Assembly: GCA_013287145.1 (NCBI GenBank)
Contig: JABDEI010000003.1
Coordinates: 1-46,619, forward strand
DNA from: Chlamydiota bacterium
GTDB lineage: Bacteria; Chlamydiota; Chlamydiia; Chlamydiales; Parachlamydiaceae
Reading direction: 5' to 3'
Length of the DNA: 46,619 nucleotides
Position 1 is the stretch's first letter; every line of letters starts with the position of its first letter. Below are positions 7,740-14,886 of this stretch, one piece after another. A program made the position numbers and the translations under genes. The notes beneath the pieces are model-generated. The model did not search any database. It was not told the origin of the DNA and saw only the letters and a list, made by a program, of their open reading frames with translations.

Positions 7740-9287
7740 CTATTCCTGGTTGTAAATGACGCCTGTAATCGCGCTTAAATCCTCAAAGATAGGGAAGATA
7801 TCGTTTATCGTCGGCATCGCGCCATTATTAACGGCGACCATGAATTCGATGAGGCGGCCATTTTTACCCTCTATGTATCCCGCTAATGTTTGCGTTGTCA
7901 AAAAAAACTGATTCGCAGCCAAGTTAAAAGAAACACCAGTGCCTGTTTTTGCGCGTACCTTGCCGACAGCACCTGTATTTTTTCCGAAATCCTCAAGTGA
8001 GCCATCTACACCAAGGATAGGCAGAGCATTGTAAAAATTTTTAAATTGTGCTGATGGTAGTTTTTTAATGTATTCCAATAACTGCACTTCGGCTTTTGGC
8101 GTCAATCGATTCTCATCACCACCGGCGCCATCAATAAAGACAAACGCATTGCGTGAGACTTTTACATCGTTTATGACAAAGTTTCCTAATTCTTGCATTC
8201 CCTCTGCGAAAGTTGTTTTTCCTTGTCGCACAGCTAAAAGCAGGGGAATTAAATCGGCCCCTAGATTGTGGCTGACTTTGAGAATGAGCTTAGCATATTC
8301 TGAAAGGGGAGGGGAGATCCAAACAGCAATGGGTTCTATATCACTAAATGTAGCTTTAGGGTAAATCTGAGAGTTTTTTTTCTCGTCTATGTTCACGCTA
8401 ATGCCTCGGGAGCGCAATGCTTGGATGAAGGCGGATCGTGCGAAGTGATTGGGATCTTTGATGGAAAAGGTGCGCACAACATCTTTTTGATCTATAGGTA
8501 TGGTGCCGCTGACGATAATTTTTCTTCCTTCGTTGTCAGAGGTGATTTGTATCTCTAAAGGTTTATCTTTAGCAACAGTGCTGACCTGATTCGCAACAAT
8601 GTAGCCTTGCACTTGCGGCCGCCATGTTAAAGTCGCGGCTTTACCAACTTCGCTTGGATTGATGACAAGATCAATTAAGTTTTCATTGAGCATCATCGGA
8701 GACAAGGTCATACCGCGTTTATTTTCGATTTCAAAAAGACGATCATCGATAAAGACGTTGCCATCAATTTCTTTGATGCCCTTATTGTGAATCTGTTTGG
8801 CGAGTTCATTGAGGCCATATAAAGGATCTTGTTTTGTCAGGATAACGCCGGGTACTTCATTAGCGATGATATGATCAAGTTTTGTAAAAGCGATTTTATC
8901 TGGCCCCTCTTGCCTTCCTCCCATAGTTAGGTCACCTTGAGCTACAAGAATTAGATCGCCTTTGAGAAGTCCATTTTCAATTTGACCGATGGCATAGACA
9001 GGCGTTTTATATCGATAATCATCGCCATATGCATGCAATAAGGCTGCAACTGAAAACAGCTTTGTCGTTGAAGCCGGTAAAAACATTTTGTCTGAATCAA
9101 GCTCATAGATAACCTTGCCAGTTTCTGCATCCTTTACATACAAACCCCAGCTTGCATGCTCATATTTAGCTTGTTGCATGATTTTTAGCATGGCATCAGG
9201 AAGTTTTTTTTCTATCCCAGCTAAAGAGAAGAAAGTCAGGGAAAAAATCGTGGTGACAAGAATCAAAAACCGAGTTGGTAAAAGCAT
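7740..9287 (-). CDS. dacB: D-alanyl-D-alanine carboxypeptidase/endopeptidase, PBP4 type (peptidase S13)
   Basis: 515 residues with an N-terminal signal peptide (LLPTRFLILVTTIFSLTFFS). Numbered from the upstream Met at 9293, all three penicillin-binding motifs are present: SxxK as S75-T-T-K78, SxN as S341-H-N343, and KTG as K449-T-G451. The long insertion between the first two motifs is typical of class C PBPs such as E. coli PBP4. It should act in the periplasm, trimming or cleaving peptidoglycan stem peptides. I chose the ATG at 9287 because AGAGG sits 6 bases upstream; the ATG at 9293 directly abuts that site. The gene stands alone, with terminator-like hairpins upstream at 9496-9575. Its presence suggests the organism makes peptidoglycan (inference). 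Confidence 0.93.
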   Translation of the reverse strand: MLLPTRFLILVTTIFSLTFFSLAGIEKKLPDAMLKIMQQAKYEHASWGLYVKDAETGKVIYELDSDKMFLPASTTKLFSVAALLHAYGDDYRYKTPVYAIGQIENGLLKGDLILVAQGDLTMGGRQEGPDKIAFTKLDHIIANEVPGVILTKQDPLYGLNELAKQIHNKGIKEIDGNVFIDDRLFEIENKRGMTLSPMMLNENLIDLVINPSEVGKAATLTWRPQVQGYIVANQVSTVAKDKPLEIQITSDNEGRKIIVSGTIPIDQKDVVRTFSIKDPNHFARSAFIQALRSRGISVNIDEKKNSQIYPKATFSDIEPIAVWISPPLSEYAKLILKVSHNLGADLIPLLLAVRQGKTTFAEGMQELGNFVINDVKVSRNAFVFIDGAGGDENRLTPKAEVQLLEYIKKLPSAQFKNFYNALPILGVDGSLEDFGKNTGAVGKVRAKTGTGVSFNLAANQFFLTTQTLAGYIEGKNGRLIEFMVAVNNGAMPTINDIFPIFEDLSAITGVIYNQE

Positions 9288-9495
9288 ATGCATCCTCTGT
9301 ATGTTTCAATTCTTCTATAATCTATTGATGAAAACTTGTCGCTGTTTTTCAGGAAAAATCAATGAAATAATATAATAAAAATTATTTGACATTTCCCCTG
9401 ATTTTTGCCACCTTTCAAATAAGCACATAAAAGGACGATATTAAGCGAAGCTAGGAAGTTCTGCAAAAACGAAATTATGCCTTCCTGTGGGGTTT

Positions 9496-9515
9496 AAGGG
9501 GCTCAGCCCCTTTTT
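9496..9515 (+). terminator. Intrinsic terminator-like hairpin
   Basis: AAGGGGCTCAGCCCCTTTTT: a 7-bp GC-rich stem, 3-base loop and T-run. On the + strand there is no obvious gene immediately upstream. Confidence 0.55.
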
Positions 9516-9522
9516 GGAGTGC

Positions 9523-9575
9523 GCGTACGGCAAACCACATACTTGTGCAAAGATATTTTGCCGTACCGCTTTTTT
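9523..9575 (+). terminator. Second hairpin with T-run
   Basis: GCGTACGGCAAA at 9523-9534 pairs with TTTTGCCGTACCGC at 9556-9569 (one extra C), followed by six Ts. It could be a terminator or the remnant of a palindromic repeat. Confidence 0.5.
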
Positions 9576-9753
9576 ATGGAGCTTCGTAGATACGAAATGC
9601 ATCGATTTCTAGATTATACCTAAGATGCAAAAAAATAATTTATTGTCACTTCTGCAGTTATCTCGGTAGCAGTTTATCTTTTTTTGAATTGAACGATTAA
9701 GTTGTTCTTGTTACTGTACCTCCCTCATCAATCCTGAGACTAGGAACGTTGCC

Positions 9754-9909
9754 TTGTTAAAACTAAAAGAGCTCTTGTTGCTTGCTTTATTCTCCTTCTT
9801 TTTTCTTTCATCTCTTTTGGGAGATCAAATCTTTGAAGATAAAAACCATAATGAAATACGGATTGTTGTTGTAAAATCAGTCAAAGACATTGTACATAAA
9901 AGCCTCTAA
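9754..9909 (+). CDS. Possible small secreted peptide (TTG start)
   Basis: 51 residues: a Lys-containing start (LLKLKE), a 20-residue Leu/Phe-rich segment ending near LLG, then a short hydrophilic tail (DQIFEDKNHNEIR...). It looks like a signal peptide plus mini-domain, but there is no ATG and no clear ribosome binding site. It may be a gene remnant; it precedes the methyltransferase gene by 38 bp. Confidence 0.3.
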   Translation: MLKLKELLLLALFSFFFLSSLLGDQIFEDKNHNEIRIVVVKSVKDIVHKSL

Positions 9910-9947
9910 CCCTGATAATTTTTTCAAATATTGCAAATCTGATTTTT

Positions 9948-10934
9948 ATGGATGAAATTTTAATATCCCTTCCTGAGATAGCCGATGGCGAAGACAAAAG
10001 CTCACCTTTAAAAAACCGCATCAGAAAAAACTATCGTCATGTGCGCAAGTGGGCTAGAAGGACCAAGACCAATTGTTTTCGCATATATGACCGTGAAATT
10101 CATCAATATCCTCTAGCAATCGATTATTATGCCGGACGCTTCTGTGCTCAATATTTTGCCCGCTCACGCGATGATGACGAGCCGCCGGAAGATTTGAAAG
10201 AGGAGATAACCCAAACTTTATGCGCAATCTTTGGAACTCAACCCGAGTTAATTTACTGGCGCACACGCACGAAGCGCAAGGAAACGCGTCAATATGAGAA
10301 GTTAGGGGAATCACGGGAATTTTTTACCGTTCTTGAATATGGCGTGAAGTTTAAGATTAATCTTTTTGATTATCTTGACAGCGGCCTTTTTCTTGATCAT
10401 CGCGAAACTAGAAAAATTGTCGCCTCTCTTTCTGATGGAAAGAAGCTGCTCAATCTCTTCGCCTACACTTGTTCTTTCAGCGTGCACGCTGCTATGGCAG
10501 GTTCTATCTTTACTAAAAGCGTGGACATGTCAAATACATACACTGAATGGGGAAAAGATAATTTTGTCCTTAATTCTCTTTCTCTCAAAAATAATGTCGT
10601 TGTGCGCGCCGACTGCCTGAAATTTTTAGATGAGGAGATTTATTCAGGTTTAAAATATGATCTGATCGTCATCGATCCTCCGACGATATCGCGCTCAAAA
10701 AAAATGGATCAAATGTTTGACATCCAAATAGATTATATAATGCTCATTTCCAAAGCTCTTAAGTTACTTGAGAGGGGCGGAGTCATTTTTTTTAGCACAA
10801 ACTCACGTAAGTTCACTTTTGAGGAGTCTTTTTTTCCTTCTTGCTCAATCATAGAAATATCCCATAAGACCCTTCCCATTGATTTCCATGATCCTAAGAT
10901 CCACCGCTGCTGGAAGATTGAAAGAAACGCTTAA
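9948..10934 (+). CDS. RlmK-like 23S rRNA methyltransferase
   Basis: 328 residues. Seen: a PUA-less N-terminal part with CFRIYDREIHQYPLAIDYY, then DYLDSGLFLDHRETRK, the SAM-binding motif I LLNLFAYTCSFSVHAAMAG (about 167-185), SVDMSNTYTEWGKDNF and the catalytic-loop segment VIDPPTISRSKKMDQ (about 241-255). This order matches the RlmK half of the fused E. coli RlmKL, which makes m7G2069 in 23S rRNA; stand-alone RlmK-like proteins are common in other phyla. RlmI-like m5C enzymes use a related fold but have a PUA domain and a different loop, so I prefer RlmK. The stop codon lies inside the left arm of the 10926-11134 palindrome, so the repeat may also end the transcript. Confidence 0.85.
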   Translation: MDEILISLPEIADGEDKSSPLKNRIRKNYRHVRKWARRTKTNCFRIYDREIHQYPLAIDYYAGRFCAQYFARSRDDDEPPEDLKEEITQTLCAIFGTQPELIYWRTRTKRKETRQYEKLGESREFFTVLEYGVKFKINLFDYLDSGLFLDHRETRKIVASLSDGKKLLNLFAYTCSFSVHAAMAGSIFTKSVDMSNTYTEWGKDNFVLNSLSLKNNVVVRADCLKFLDEEIYSGLKYDLIVIDPPTISRSKKMDQMFDIQIDYIMLISKALKLLERGGVIFFSTNSRKFTFEESFFPSCSIIEISHKTLPIDFHDPKIHRCWKIERNA

Positions 10935-11134
10935 AAACAACGCTAAATGATAAATGCTAAACGTCAACAAGCGGTAGTCGGTAATCAGTAGCCGGTAGAA
11001 AGGCAGGAATTCACAATGGTGTTATGGACGCTCTATTTTATCCGATTAAAAAAAACTCTCCATGTTTTTTTACTGACTACCGCTTGTTGACGTTTATCAT
11101 TTAGCATTTATCATTTAGCGTTGTCTTAAAGCGT
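10926..11134. repeat. Palindromic repeat element of about 209 bp
   Basis: The left arm (10937-10983, containing CTAAACGTCAACAAGCGG) is the inverted copy of the right arm (11071-11124). The right arm carries one extra 8-base TAAATGAT-type step; outer flanks ACGCTT/AAGCGT extend the match. The roughly 90-bp centre has no gene. The left arm overlaps the stop of the methyltransferase gene. The arms are about 50 bp and nearly identical, as in a MITE or a recently formed cruciform repeat. Confidence 0.75.
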
Positions 11135-11197
11135 TCTTGATTTGCCAACATAACTTTTTTTTGATAAAAAGAAATTAACTCATTTCAGGAGAGGTTT

Positions 11198-11806
11198 ATG
11201 AAATTTTCAATTTTCAGCATTTTGGCCATATTCTTTTGTGTGGCATCGACTTTTTTATCAGCTCAAGGGGAAATCAGCGATTCCTCTACAGGCGAAGTTT
11301 TCCCAAAAGATGTCTCTTTCGAACACGACGGAAAACAATTTCATTTGCAGGCCACAGGAGTGGCTACCAGGAAAAAGTTTTTTGTTAAGATTTATAGCGT
11401 TGCGCACTATTTGCAAGATGGAGCTCAAAAATCAGGCGGTGACATCCTTCAAATAATTATGCAGGATGATAACGCAAAACAACTCACATTGAAATGGGTT
11501 CGCAATATCGAAGCAGAGAAAGTCAAAGAGGGATATCATGATTCCTTTAAAGGCGCTCTTTCTGAATTGGAATTTACCCAGCTTCAAAATGAAATTAATC
11601 AATATCTCCTTTTCTTTAATACAAACATTCAAAAAGGCGATGAGCATATTCTTAGATGGCTTCCTGGTGGATATGTTGAAGTCTTGATTAATGGAAATCA
11701 GGTTGGCAACATCACCAATAAAGATTTTGCCAAAGCATTATGGAGCATTTGGTTTGGCGCCAAAAGCGTTGTGGATCGAAATAACTTAATTTCATTGGCG
11801 AAGTAG
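11198..11806 (+). CDS. Secreted chalcone-isomerase-like fold protein
   Basis: 202 residues with a signal peptide (FSIFSILAIFFCVASTFLSA, cleavage near residue 22). The body matches the bacterial chalcone-isomerase-like domain (Chalcone_3): an opening beta segment with FPKDVSFEHDGKQFHLQATG, then TRKKFFVKIYSVAHYL, a LTLKWVRNIEAEKV strand-helix, an acidic FTQLQNEINQYLLFF helix, LRWLPGGYVEVLINGNQVG, and FAKALWSIWFGAKSV at the C-terminus. Bacterial members are periplasmic and of unknown activity; they are not known to isomerise chalcones. The start has a GGAGAGGTTT ribosome binding site. It appears monocistronic. A short inverted repeat (11819-11843) without a T-run follows the stop. Confidence 0.85.
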   Translation: MKFSIFSILAIFFCVASTFLSAQGEISDSSTGEVFPKDVSFEHDGKQFHLQATGVATRKKFFVKIYSVAHYLQDGAQKSGGDILQIIMQDDNAKQLTLKWVRNIEAEKVKEGYHDSFKGALSELEFTQLQNEINQYLLFFNTNIQKGDEHILRWLPGGYVEVLINGNQVGNITNKDFAKALWSIWFGAKSVVDRNNLISLAK

Positions 11807-11863
11807 GTTCACTCTTACGAGAGTTCGATGGTATCAAACTCTCATATTAAGCTTGATAGAGCA

Positions 11864-12094
11864 CTAGGAACTGCTGGCCTTTTCCAAAAGACGGCGATTT
11901 TCTTCGATGGTTCTATTGCTTTGTTCAATCTGCCGAGCATTTTGTCGAATCACTTGAGTGTCGCTTTCGATTGCTTCTCTGTTTGCATGGATCGAATCAG
12001 TGCTTTGATTGATTAGGTCGTTCATTCTATTAATCGTTCCGCAGCTTGTTAGGCCAAGTAATGAGATGGAATAGAGCAATAGTTTTTTTTTCAT
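11864..12094 (-). CDS. Small lipoprotein with heptad repeats (Lpp-like), copy 1
   Basis: 76 residues. Seen: a lipoprotein signal peptide with lipobox LTSC (mature Cys18), then a helix of heptads marked by Asn/Ile every seven residues (ANREAIE, QVIRQNARQIE, NRTIEENRRLLE). The layout resembles Braun's lipoprotein: a lipidated N-terminus and a trimeric coiled-coil rod. It lacks the C-terminal lysine (it ends ...KASSS) by which Lpp is crosslinked to peptidoglycan. It has a close paralogue 85 bp upstream. The start has GGAGG 7 bases upstream. Likely location is the outer membrane or periplasm. Confidence 0.8.
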   Translation of the reverse strand: MKKKLLLYSISLLGLTSCGTINRMNDLINQSTDSIHANREAIESDTQVIRQNARQIEQSNRTIEENRRLLEKASSS

Positions 12095-12179
12095 TCATAA
12101 CCTCCAATTGATTAAACTACTCATCCTGAAATCGTGTGCAGGGGTAAATCAAATATAACAACACACAAAAATTTCACGA

Positions 12180-12413
12180 TCAGCCGGATTTGCTAACTTT
12201 ATCTAAAGTTTGATTGATAGCCTCAAGCTGTCGGCGATTTTCTTCAATGCCCCTGTTCGCTTCTTCAATAGCTTGTCTATTTTCACTTATAGCTTGCGTG
12301 CTCATATCAATGGCATCTCGATTGCGTTCAAGTGCACCCATGGTTTCGTTAACCATAGAGCAACTGGATAGAGCTAATCCACTCAACACAATCAAAAATA
12401 ATTGTTTTTTCAT
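12180..12413 (-). CDS. Small lipoprotein with heptad repeats (Lpp-like), copy 2
   Basis: 77 residues, paralogous to the gene at 11864-12094. The lipobox is LSSC, followed by six heptads of the type NRDAIDM / STQAISE / NRQAIEE / ANRGIEE / NRRQLEA. Ile or Leu occupies the same heptad position throughout, so one continuous coiled coil is expected. It ends in VSKSG rather than a lysine or arginine. The ribosome binding site AGAGG is 6 bases upstream. The pair probably arose by tandem duplication; the later heptads are best conserved. Confidence 0.8.
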   Translation of the reverse strand: MKKQLFLIVLSGLALSSCSMVNETMGALERNRDAIDMSTQAISENRQAIEEANRGIEENRRQLEAINQTLDKVSKSG

Positions 12414-12578
12414 TTTTGACCTCTGGTATGTCTTAGGTTTCTTAATAACAGAAAGCAGACAAAATGCAATGTTTTTTTTAATTTAAGGGATGATTGAATA
12501 AAATTGGTTAGAAAATTCGAGCGAGTTCGTTCTCAAGATATTTCATGTTTATTAGTGCAAGTTATTGATCGAAATGTT

Positions 12579-12603
12579 TTCAAAGGGCCTAAGGCCCTTT
12601 GAA
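12579..12603. terminator. Bidirectional hairpin between lipoprotein and His-rich peptide genes
   Basis: TTCAAAGGGCC and its complement form an 11-bp perfect stem with a TAA loop, followed by TTTATT on the + strand. It lies 12 bp beyond the stop of the minus-strand His-rich gene. Confidence 0.6.
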
Positions 12604-12614
12604 TTTATTCGCTC

Positions 12615-12773
12615 TTATCCGTGATGATGATGGTGGTGGTCATCATTATTGTCTGCGGCCTCTCTGGCTTCGTCCAAGGATTCATCGTTGCATGGAACCG
12701 GATGGTGCGCGCTAACAATATTGACACTGCAAAGAGCGCAAAAAACTAAAAGTAAGCTTGCGATCGTTTTCAT
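12615..12773 (-). CDS. Small secreted peptide with C-terminal hexahistidine, putative metal binder
   Basis: 52 residues when started at the ATG at 12773, which has AAGGAGA 7 bases upstream; a longer frame upstream of this ATG is unlikely because it lacks a ribosome binding site. A signal peptide (KTIASLLLVFCALCSVNIVSA) is followed by AHHPVPCNDESLDEAREA and the tail ADNNDDHHHHHHG. The mature peptide of about 30 residues is acidic, with eight histidines and one cysteine, which fits periplasmic binding of Ni, Zn, Cu or Co. No family is recognised. It is not a cloning tag: the context is a natural signal-peptide gene, and codons for His are a mix of CAT and CAC. Confidence 0.7.
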   Translation of the reverse strand: MKTIASLLLVFCALCSVNIVSAHHPVPCNDESLDEAREAADNNDDHHHHHHG

Positions 12774-13038
12774 TTTTTTTCTCCTTGATTTTTGTTTTTT
12801 AAAGTATGTTTTCCTCGATAGATTTCTCTTAATTTGCATCCTAACATTCTCATTCACAAAAATTCTAATATTATTTTTGATTAGGAGATGGGATGATGAC
12901 ATTGGTCGCGACCAGTGAATTAACTATCTATACTTTAAATAAAAAACTTCATATAGGTGAATAAAGATCACACTTTTGAGATGATACTCTATAATTTTGA
13001 TTCTTCGGGAAGATTTAACATTTTTACAAGGAGGAACT

Positions 13039-13473
13039 ATGGATAATAAGCAGATGATGGATCATATTCGCCGTCTTTATGAAGATGTGTATTCCAAAGG
13101 AAAAATAAACGTTTGCGATGAGCTCTGTACAGCTGACTTGAAATTTCACGATCCCTCGGCAACAAGCTATAAAGTCGGAGTTTCATCGTTAAAAGAATCA
13201 GAAAATGCCTATCACAAAGCTTTTCCGAATAAAAAATCTAAAATCGAAGATATATGCATAAGCGGTGATAAAGTCATAGTACGCTGGTCTTGCCAAGGAA
13301 AGCATAATGGCGAGCTGCAAGGGATTTCCCCTACGCACCGCTCCTTTAATATCACGGGTATGAGTATGTATCTATTTTCAAATGGGAAAATTTCTGAAAT
13401 TTGGCAAGCTTGGGATCGATTGAGCCTTCTTGAACAGCTTGGAGCCATTCAGCCAGCTCATGCTTCCAATTGA
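13039..13473 (+). CDS. SnoaL-like polyketide cyclase / NTF2-fold protein
   Basis: 144 residues from the ATG at 13039, which has AGGAGG 5 bases upstream; a longer frame from 12997 lacks such a site. Seen: an N-terminal helix (MDHIRRLYEDVYSKGKINVC), KFHDPSATSYKVG, then an alternating strand region VIVRWSCQGKHNGELQGISP, HRSFNITGMSMYLFSNGKI and SEIWQAWDRLSLLEQLG. This is the SnoaL-like ester cyclase pattern with the small alpha/beta cone of the NTF2 superfamily. Members act on diverse small molecules; the substrate cannot be deduced. No signal peptide. It stands alone between divergent and convergent neighbours. Confidence 0.85.
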   Translation: MDNKQMMDHIRRLYEDVYSKGKINVCDELCTADLKFHDPSATSYKVGVSSLKESENAYHKAFPNKKSKIEDICISGDKVIVRWSCQGKHNGELQGISPTHRSFNITGMSMYLFSNGKISEIWQAWDRLSLLEQLGAIQPAHASN

Positions 13474-13516
13474 GTTGATGTCATAGCCGGAAGCCATTAG
13501 AAGGCTAACCGGTATC

Positions 13517-14359
13517 TTATTTAATGCTTATATTCTTTAAGTCAATCAGATCGAGAAGTAATTTTGAAAAACGATCGTAGGCCATGACGCTGCGTGGCGT
13601 AGTGCTCCATTCAGCAAGAGGGTGGGTGACTAGATCTTTCAAAGGCAGGTGTACAACCCAGACATTTCTCAAACTTTCATTGGATTGATTCAAACGCAGA
13701 AGAATGACATGGGTATTTTTGTCGAAGCTAAAAAAAATGCGTCTTTGGGGATTCTGACAACTTCTTGGCCCGAAATAATGCTCATTAAAATAGCTTGTGA
13801 TTTGCTTCAATTCTTCTTCAGAGGCAGATTCGAGCTTGTGCCAAGAACTGAATACATCGTAGCCGAAGCGCATTTTTTTGGGTTCCTTTGCCCATAGTGC
13901 AAAGTCGTCAACCCATGCTTCTTTAGCGTCATTGCGATGCCAATTGAGTTTGCCATTGTAAGGATCAAATCCGTAGCGGGCTGCATGTGGGGCCATCAGA
14001 TGAATGACAGTTTGGTAATCTCTGAGAACGGCCCATAAGGTTTGTGATCGGCAAAATCCACCGGAACAGACAGGATAAACTGCATCGCCTGGCAATAGGG
14101 CAAAGGTGTTTTTTTCTTCTGAAAGATTTGAAGAGTCTAAGCGTAGAAAAGTCCCTCCTTTTTGCTGAAATTTAGATAAGCAGTGTTGCCACGATGTTTC
14201 ATTTTCTTGTTGGAGGTCCTCTTCTGCTTCGGTTGAAAGCAAAGAAATTTCTTCTTTGAAATTGATTGCAGTAGAAGCAAAAGAGGATTCAGAAGTTATA
14301 TGCATGGGATAAGCAAAGCTGATGATAAATAAGAAAGATAAAATAACTCTAATGTTCAT
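13517..14359 (-). CDS. Secreted protein with CX5R phosphatase signature (PTP-like)
   Basis: 280 residues. An N-terminal hydrophobic segment (VILSFLFIISFAYP) looks like a signal peptide. Seen: YPVCSGGFCRSQTLWAVL, where Cys98-x5-Arg104-Ser fits the P-loop C-x5-R-S of protein tyrosine phosphatases; the pattern V-C-x-G-x-x-C-R-S is closest to low-molecular-weight PTPs, whose second cysteine is also present (Cys103). But in LMW-PTPs the P-loop is at the very N-terminus, and here it is preceded by about 90 residues. Later conserved-looking parts are MAPHAARYGFDP and HLPLKDLVTHPLAEW. Possible roles are a secreted phosphatase acting on host proteins (inference) or a catalytically dead relative. No ribosome binding site is obvious at 14359. 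Confidence 0.6.
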   Translation of the reverse strand: MNIRVILSFLFIISFAYPMHITSESSFASTAINFKEEISLLSTEAEEDLQQENETSWQHCLSKFQQKGGTFLRLDSSNLSEEKNTFALLPGDAVYPVCSGGFCRSQTLWAVLRDYQTVIHLMAPHAARYGFDPYNGKLNWHRNDAKEAWVDDFALWAKEPKKMRFGYDVFSSWHKLESASEEELKQITSYFNEHYFGPRSCQNPQRRIFFSFDKNTHVILLRLNQSNESLRNVWVVHLPLKDLVTHPLAEWSTTPRSVMAYDRFSKLLLDLIDLKNISIK

Positions 14360-14474
14360 GAAATAGAAATATTAAAACATATGATTTGTAAGATTAACGT
14401 TTGATTGTTTTTATAGTCAATAACTTAAATGCTAATCACAGCTCAAATTTTTTTGAAATAGCTCTTCAAGAAAA

Positions 14475-14755
14475 TCATGCTTTTTGAGCAAGGATATCTA
14501 ATTCAGGAAGGACAAGTCCTTCTATCATATCAATAGGTTGACATGCTGCATGAATCTTTTCATGCAGATCATAGCTGTAAAGATACTCCAACAGATTTGA
14601 TTAATTGAAGAGTACCCGTCAATTTCGGAAAAAGCGCTACAGAAATAGCGACCTCCGAGTTTACCAATAAATCCGTGCTCATTCTTTAGAAAAGTTTCAA
14701 GTGCGACCCATTCATTCTGAGCAATCAAATTGTTTATTTGTGTATCGTGGCTCAT
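14475..14755 (-). pseudogene. Frameshifted small gene
   Basis: From the ATG at 14755 the frame reads MSHDTQINNLIAQNEWVALE and FIGKLGGRYFCSAFSEIDGY, then drifts into low-quality sequence and stops at 14525. In another frame the region continues as LEYLYSYDLHEKIHAACQP, IDMIEGLVLPELDILAQKA and a stop at 14475. The second part has natural protein composition and starts where the first loses it, near 14590. A one- or two-base indel would join them into a protein of about 93 residues. It is either a recent pseudogene or a sequencing error. No family recognised. Confidence 0.55.
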
Positions 14756-14837
14756 TTTTTTTCCTTTGCATATTTGAAGGTAGTAACAAATTAAAACAAA
14801 TTTTGTTTGATCGCAACATGAAGGCGAAAGTTAATGA

Positions 14838-14861
14838 CGCTAGCAGCGTGCCTGCTGCTAG
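14838..14861. terminator. Stem-loop after the choloylglycine-hydrolase-family gene
   Basis: GCTAGCAGC-GTGCCT-GCTGCTAGC has a 9-bp perfect stem, 26 bp beyond the stop of the minus-strand gene. No U-tract, so termination is uncertain. Confidence 0.4.
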
Positions 14862-14886
14862 CAATGCGACTCTCATTATCTAAACT

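Larger units (their letters stand above)
9376..9947. other. 571-bp intergenic region with hairpins and one possible mini-gene
   Basis: It holds two hairpins (9496-9515 and 9523-9575) and a possible 51-codon reading frame (9754-9909), each listed separately. Nothing else was recognised. Confidence 0.5.

Noticed and set aside
12579..12603. Hairpin as a member of the GC-rich element family
   Set aside because: GGGCC stem words look similar, but the loop and flanks do not match; it is better explained as a terminator.
12774..12902. N-terminal extension of the His-rich peptide
   Set aside because: The ATG at 12773 has an ideal AAGGAGA site and opens with a signal peptide; the extension is Arg/Lys-rich and has no site.
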